From positions 25,535,379 through 25,599,378 of the forward strand of contig OX235263.1 of NCBI GenBank assembly GCA_944472135.2: a stretch of 64,000 nucleotides of DNA, in the 5' to 3' direction. The stretch's first letter is position 1; each line of letters begins with the position of its first letter. A program made the translations under genes and the position numbers. The notes below the pieces were generated by a model. That model was not told the origin of the DNA. It did not search any database and saw nothing but the letters and a program-made list of their open reading frames with translations. Below, one piece after another: positions 62,949 through 64,000 of the stretch. The stretch comes from Trichobilharzia regenti. Taxonomy: Eukaryota > Platyhelminthes > Trematoda > Strigeidida > Schistosomatidae.

Positions 62949-64000
62949 CACTATGTACGAGACTGGGAAAGCTGCCCAGATCGCAAACAAGATGAAAAGA
63001 TACGGAATCAAAGTGATGAGAATATGTGAAAGCAGATGGAATGGGGATGGACTCACCAAGTTGTCAATGGGTGAGTCAGTGATCTACTCCGGTCACCGGT
63101 CGAAAGTACCCAAGTGCTTAATGTATTATCACTTCTGAAATAATTCTGACATTCTATAGCGAGTAAATTCTGAATCTGTTCTGAAATGGATTCTTTGATG
63201 GCACAGATTAGAATTCTGTGCAGGTTTTCAGCATGACTGACGCTAATTCAGCACCCGTTTCTTGTGGTAGACATTTTCAGGAGTAGATTAGAACCTGCTC
63301 GGTTTGCTTATCAGTGTTGTTCCAGCACCCACAGGACATATTAAGCACGGACTAGCGTTGTTTCAGAACGAAAAGACTTTATTCAGCACTCAGCTGTCTT
63401 TCTAAGCACGACCGGAGTTATTTCAGAAGGTAGTGGGTAGACAAAATCTTCATTTCCCATAAAAAGGCGTTATCGAAGAATAGGTTAGAATAAGTTTAGA
63501 ATTGTTGTAAGCCTTGGTGGGTCCCATATTCCTTCGGAATTCAGCTTATGTATCACCAGAAAACGTCCGTCACGTTCAAATGCTTTAGAGGCTTTGTGAG
63601 CGCTGACAGGAGATATGTGAGTTATTTCACTCCTGCTTAGCCAAAATGGCCAGTGTGCCTAATAGCATGTCAAATTTAGGTTAATACTTGGTACGTTCGA
63701 AATTGGTAACATTTTTGCACGCGTTTTTTCTGGTATTAATCTATAGCTTATTGATTTATAATCCTTAAGATTGTGGTCTAAATTTCTAAAAAACATGTTC
63801 GTAGAAACAAAAGTGTTTTATATAGTGGCTCAACCTTTGTTATAACTGCATTACCGCCCTCTAATATAGTACCAGCTACTAGCTCATAAGATGACCTTAT
63901 TGCAGTTCTCACTCCTGTGATACAGGTGAAGGATGTTCTTTTACAGAACTCTGCTTACTGTAAGTTAAACCGCCTTGTGAAGGATATCCAGAGGCAATCA
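62949..64000. repeat. Second segmental duplication, copy 2
   Basis: Matches 56223-57274 base for base as far as I can see and runs off the window. The RTE endonuclease piece (62952-63123) lacks its first codons here because the duplication begins inside it. It includes the LINE-B-like 5' relic at about 63691-64000. Confidence 0.93.

Overview
The window looks like repeat-rich nuclear DNA of a flatworm, most likely a blood fluke (Schistosoma). Reasons: AT-rich sequence; several CR1-like non-LTR retrotransposons (LINEs) with (TTA)n tails; RTE-clade fragments resembling the schistosome SR2 family; and an LTR-element Gag of the worm Ty3/Gypsy type. I see no convincing host gene, tRNA, rRNA, CRISPR array or bacterial operon. 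Nearly everything recognisable is a transposable element, nested and segmentally duplicated. LINE-A to LINE-H are labels local to this report.

Layout. (1) 1-48076 is a head-to-tail segmental duplication seen in three copies: 1-10088, 10089-29731 and 29732-48076. They are nearly identical in shared parts but carry different insertions. Since the window starts inside the repeat, the phase is arbitrary and more copies may lie upstream. The shared backbone holds a LINE-E endonuclease piece, LINE-D 3' ends, a minus-strand LINE-B broken by other elements, a minus-strand LINE-A with an RTE piece in its 3' UTR, and a LINE-H 3' end. Copy 1 has lost about 3.74 kb between two LINE-D repeats. Copy 2 has gained a plus-strand LINE-A (21179-26982) inside its minus-strand LINE-A.

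(2) Copy 3 is split by the most striking object here, 30601-47315: a tandem array of five pol-less LTR elements (six LTRs, five internal regions of exactly 1589 bp). Each internal region encodes the same 510-residue Gag-protease protein on the minus strand. One 5-bp target duplication, GAATG, flanks the whole array, and copies 1 and 2 keep the empty site. The outermost LTR is split by a 6.1-kb LINE-B insertion (41030-47166) with an intact 941-codon endonuclease-reverse transcriptase.

(3) 48077-64000 holds an unassigned kilobase with a twice-repeated hairpin motif, a near full-length minus-strand LINE-A (49897-55945), an RTE 5' end, a LINE-B-like relic, LINE-H, LINE-G and LINE-D pieces, and a second duplication (56223-57274 repeated at 62949-64000).

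How the parts work together. LINE-A and LINE-B ORF2 proteins carry apurinic-like endonuclease and reverse transcriptase, and their ORF1 proteins look like coiled-coil plus RRM RNA-binding proteins. The Gag-protease elements have no polymerase or integrase, so they would need these in trans from a full-length Gypsy relative not present here. The three duplication copies give a relative order: RTE, LINE-D and older LINEs first, then duplication, then the plus-strand LINE-A in copy 2 and the Gag-protease element in copy 3, then LINE-B inside the array.
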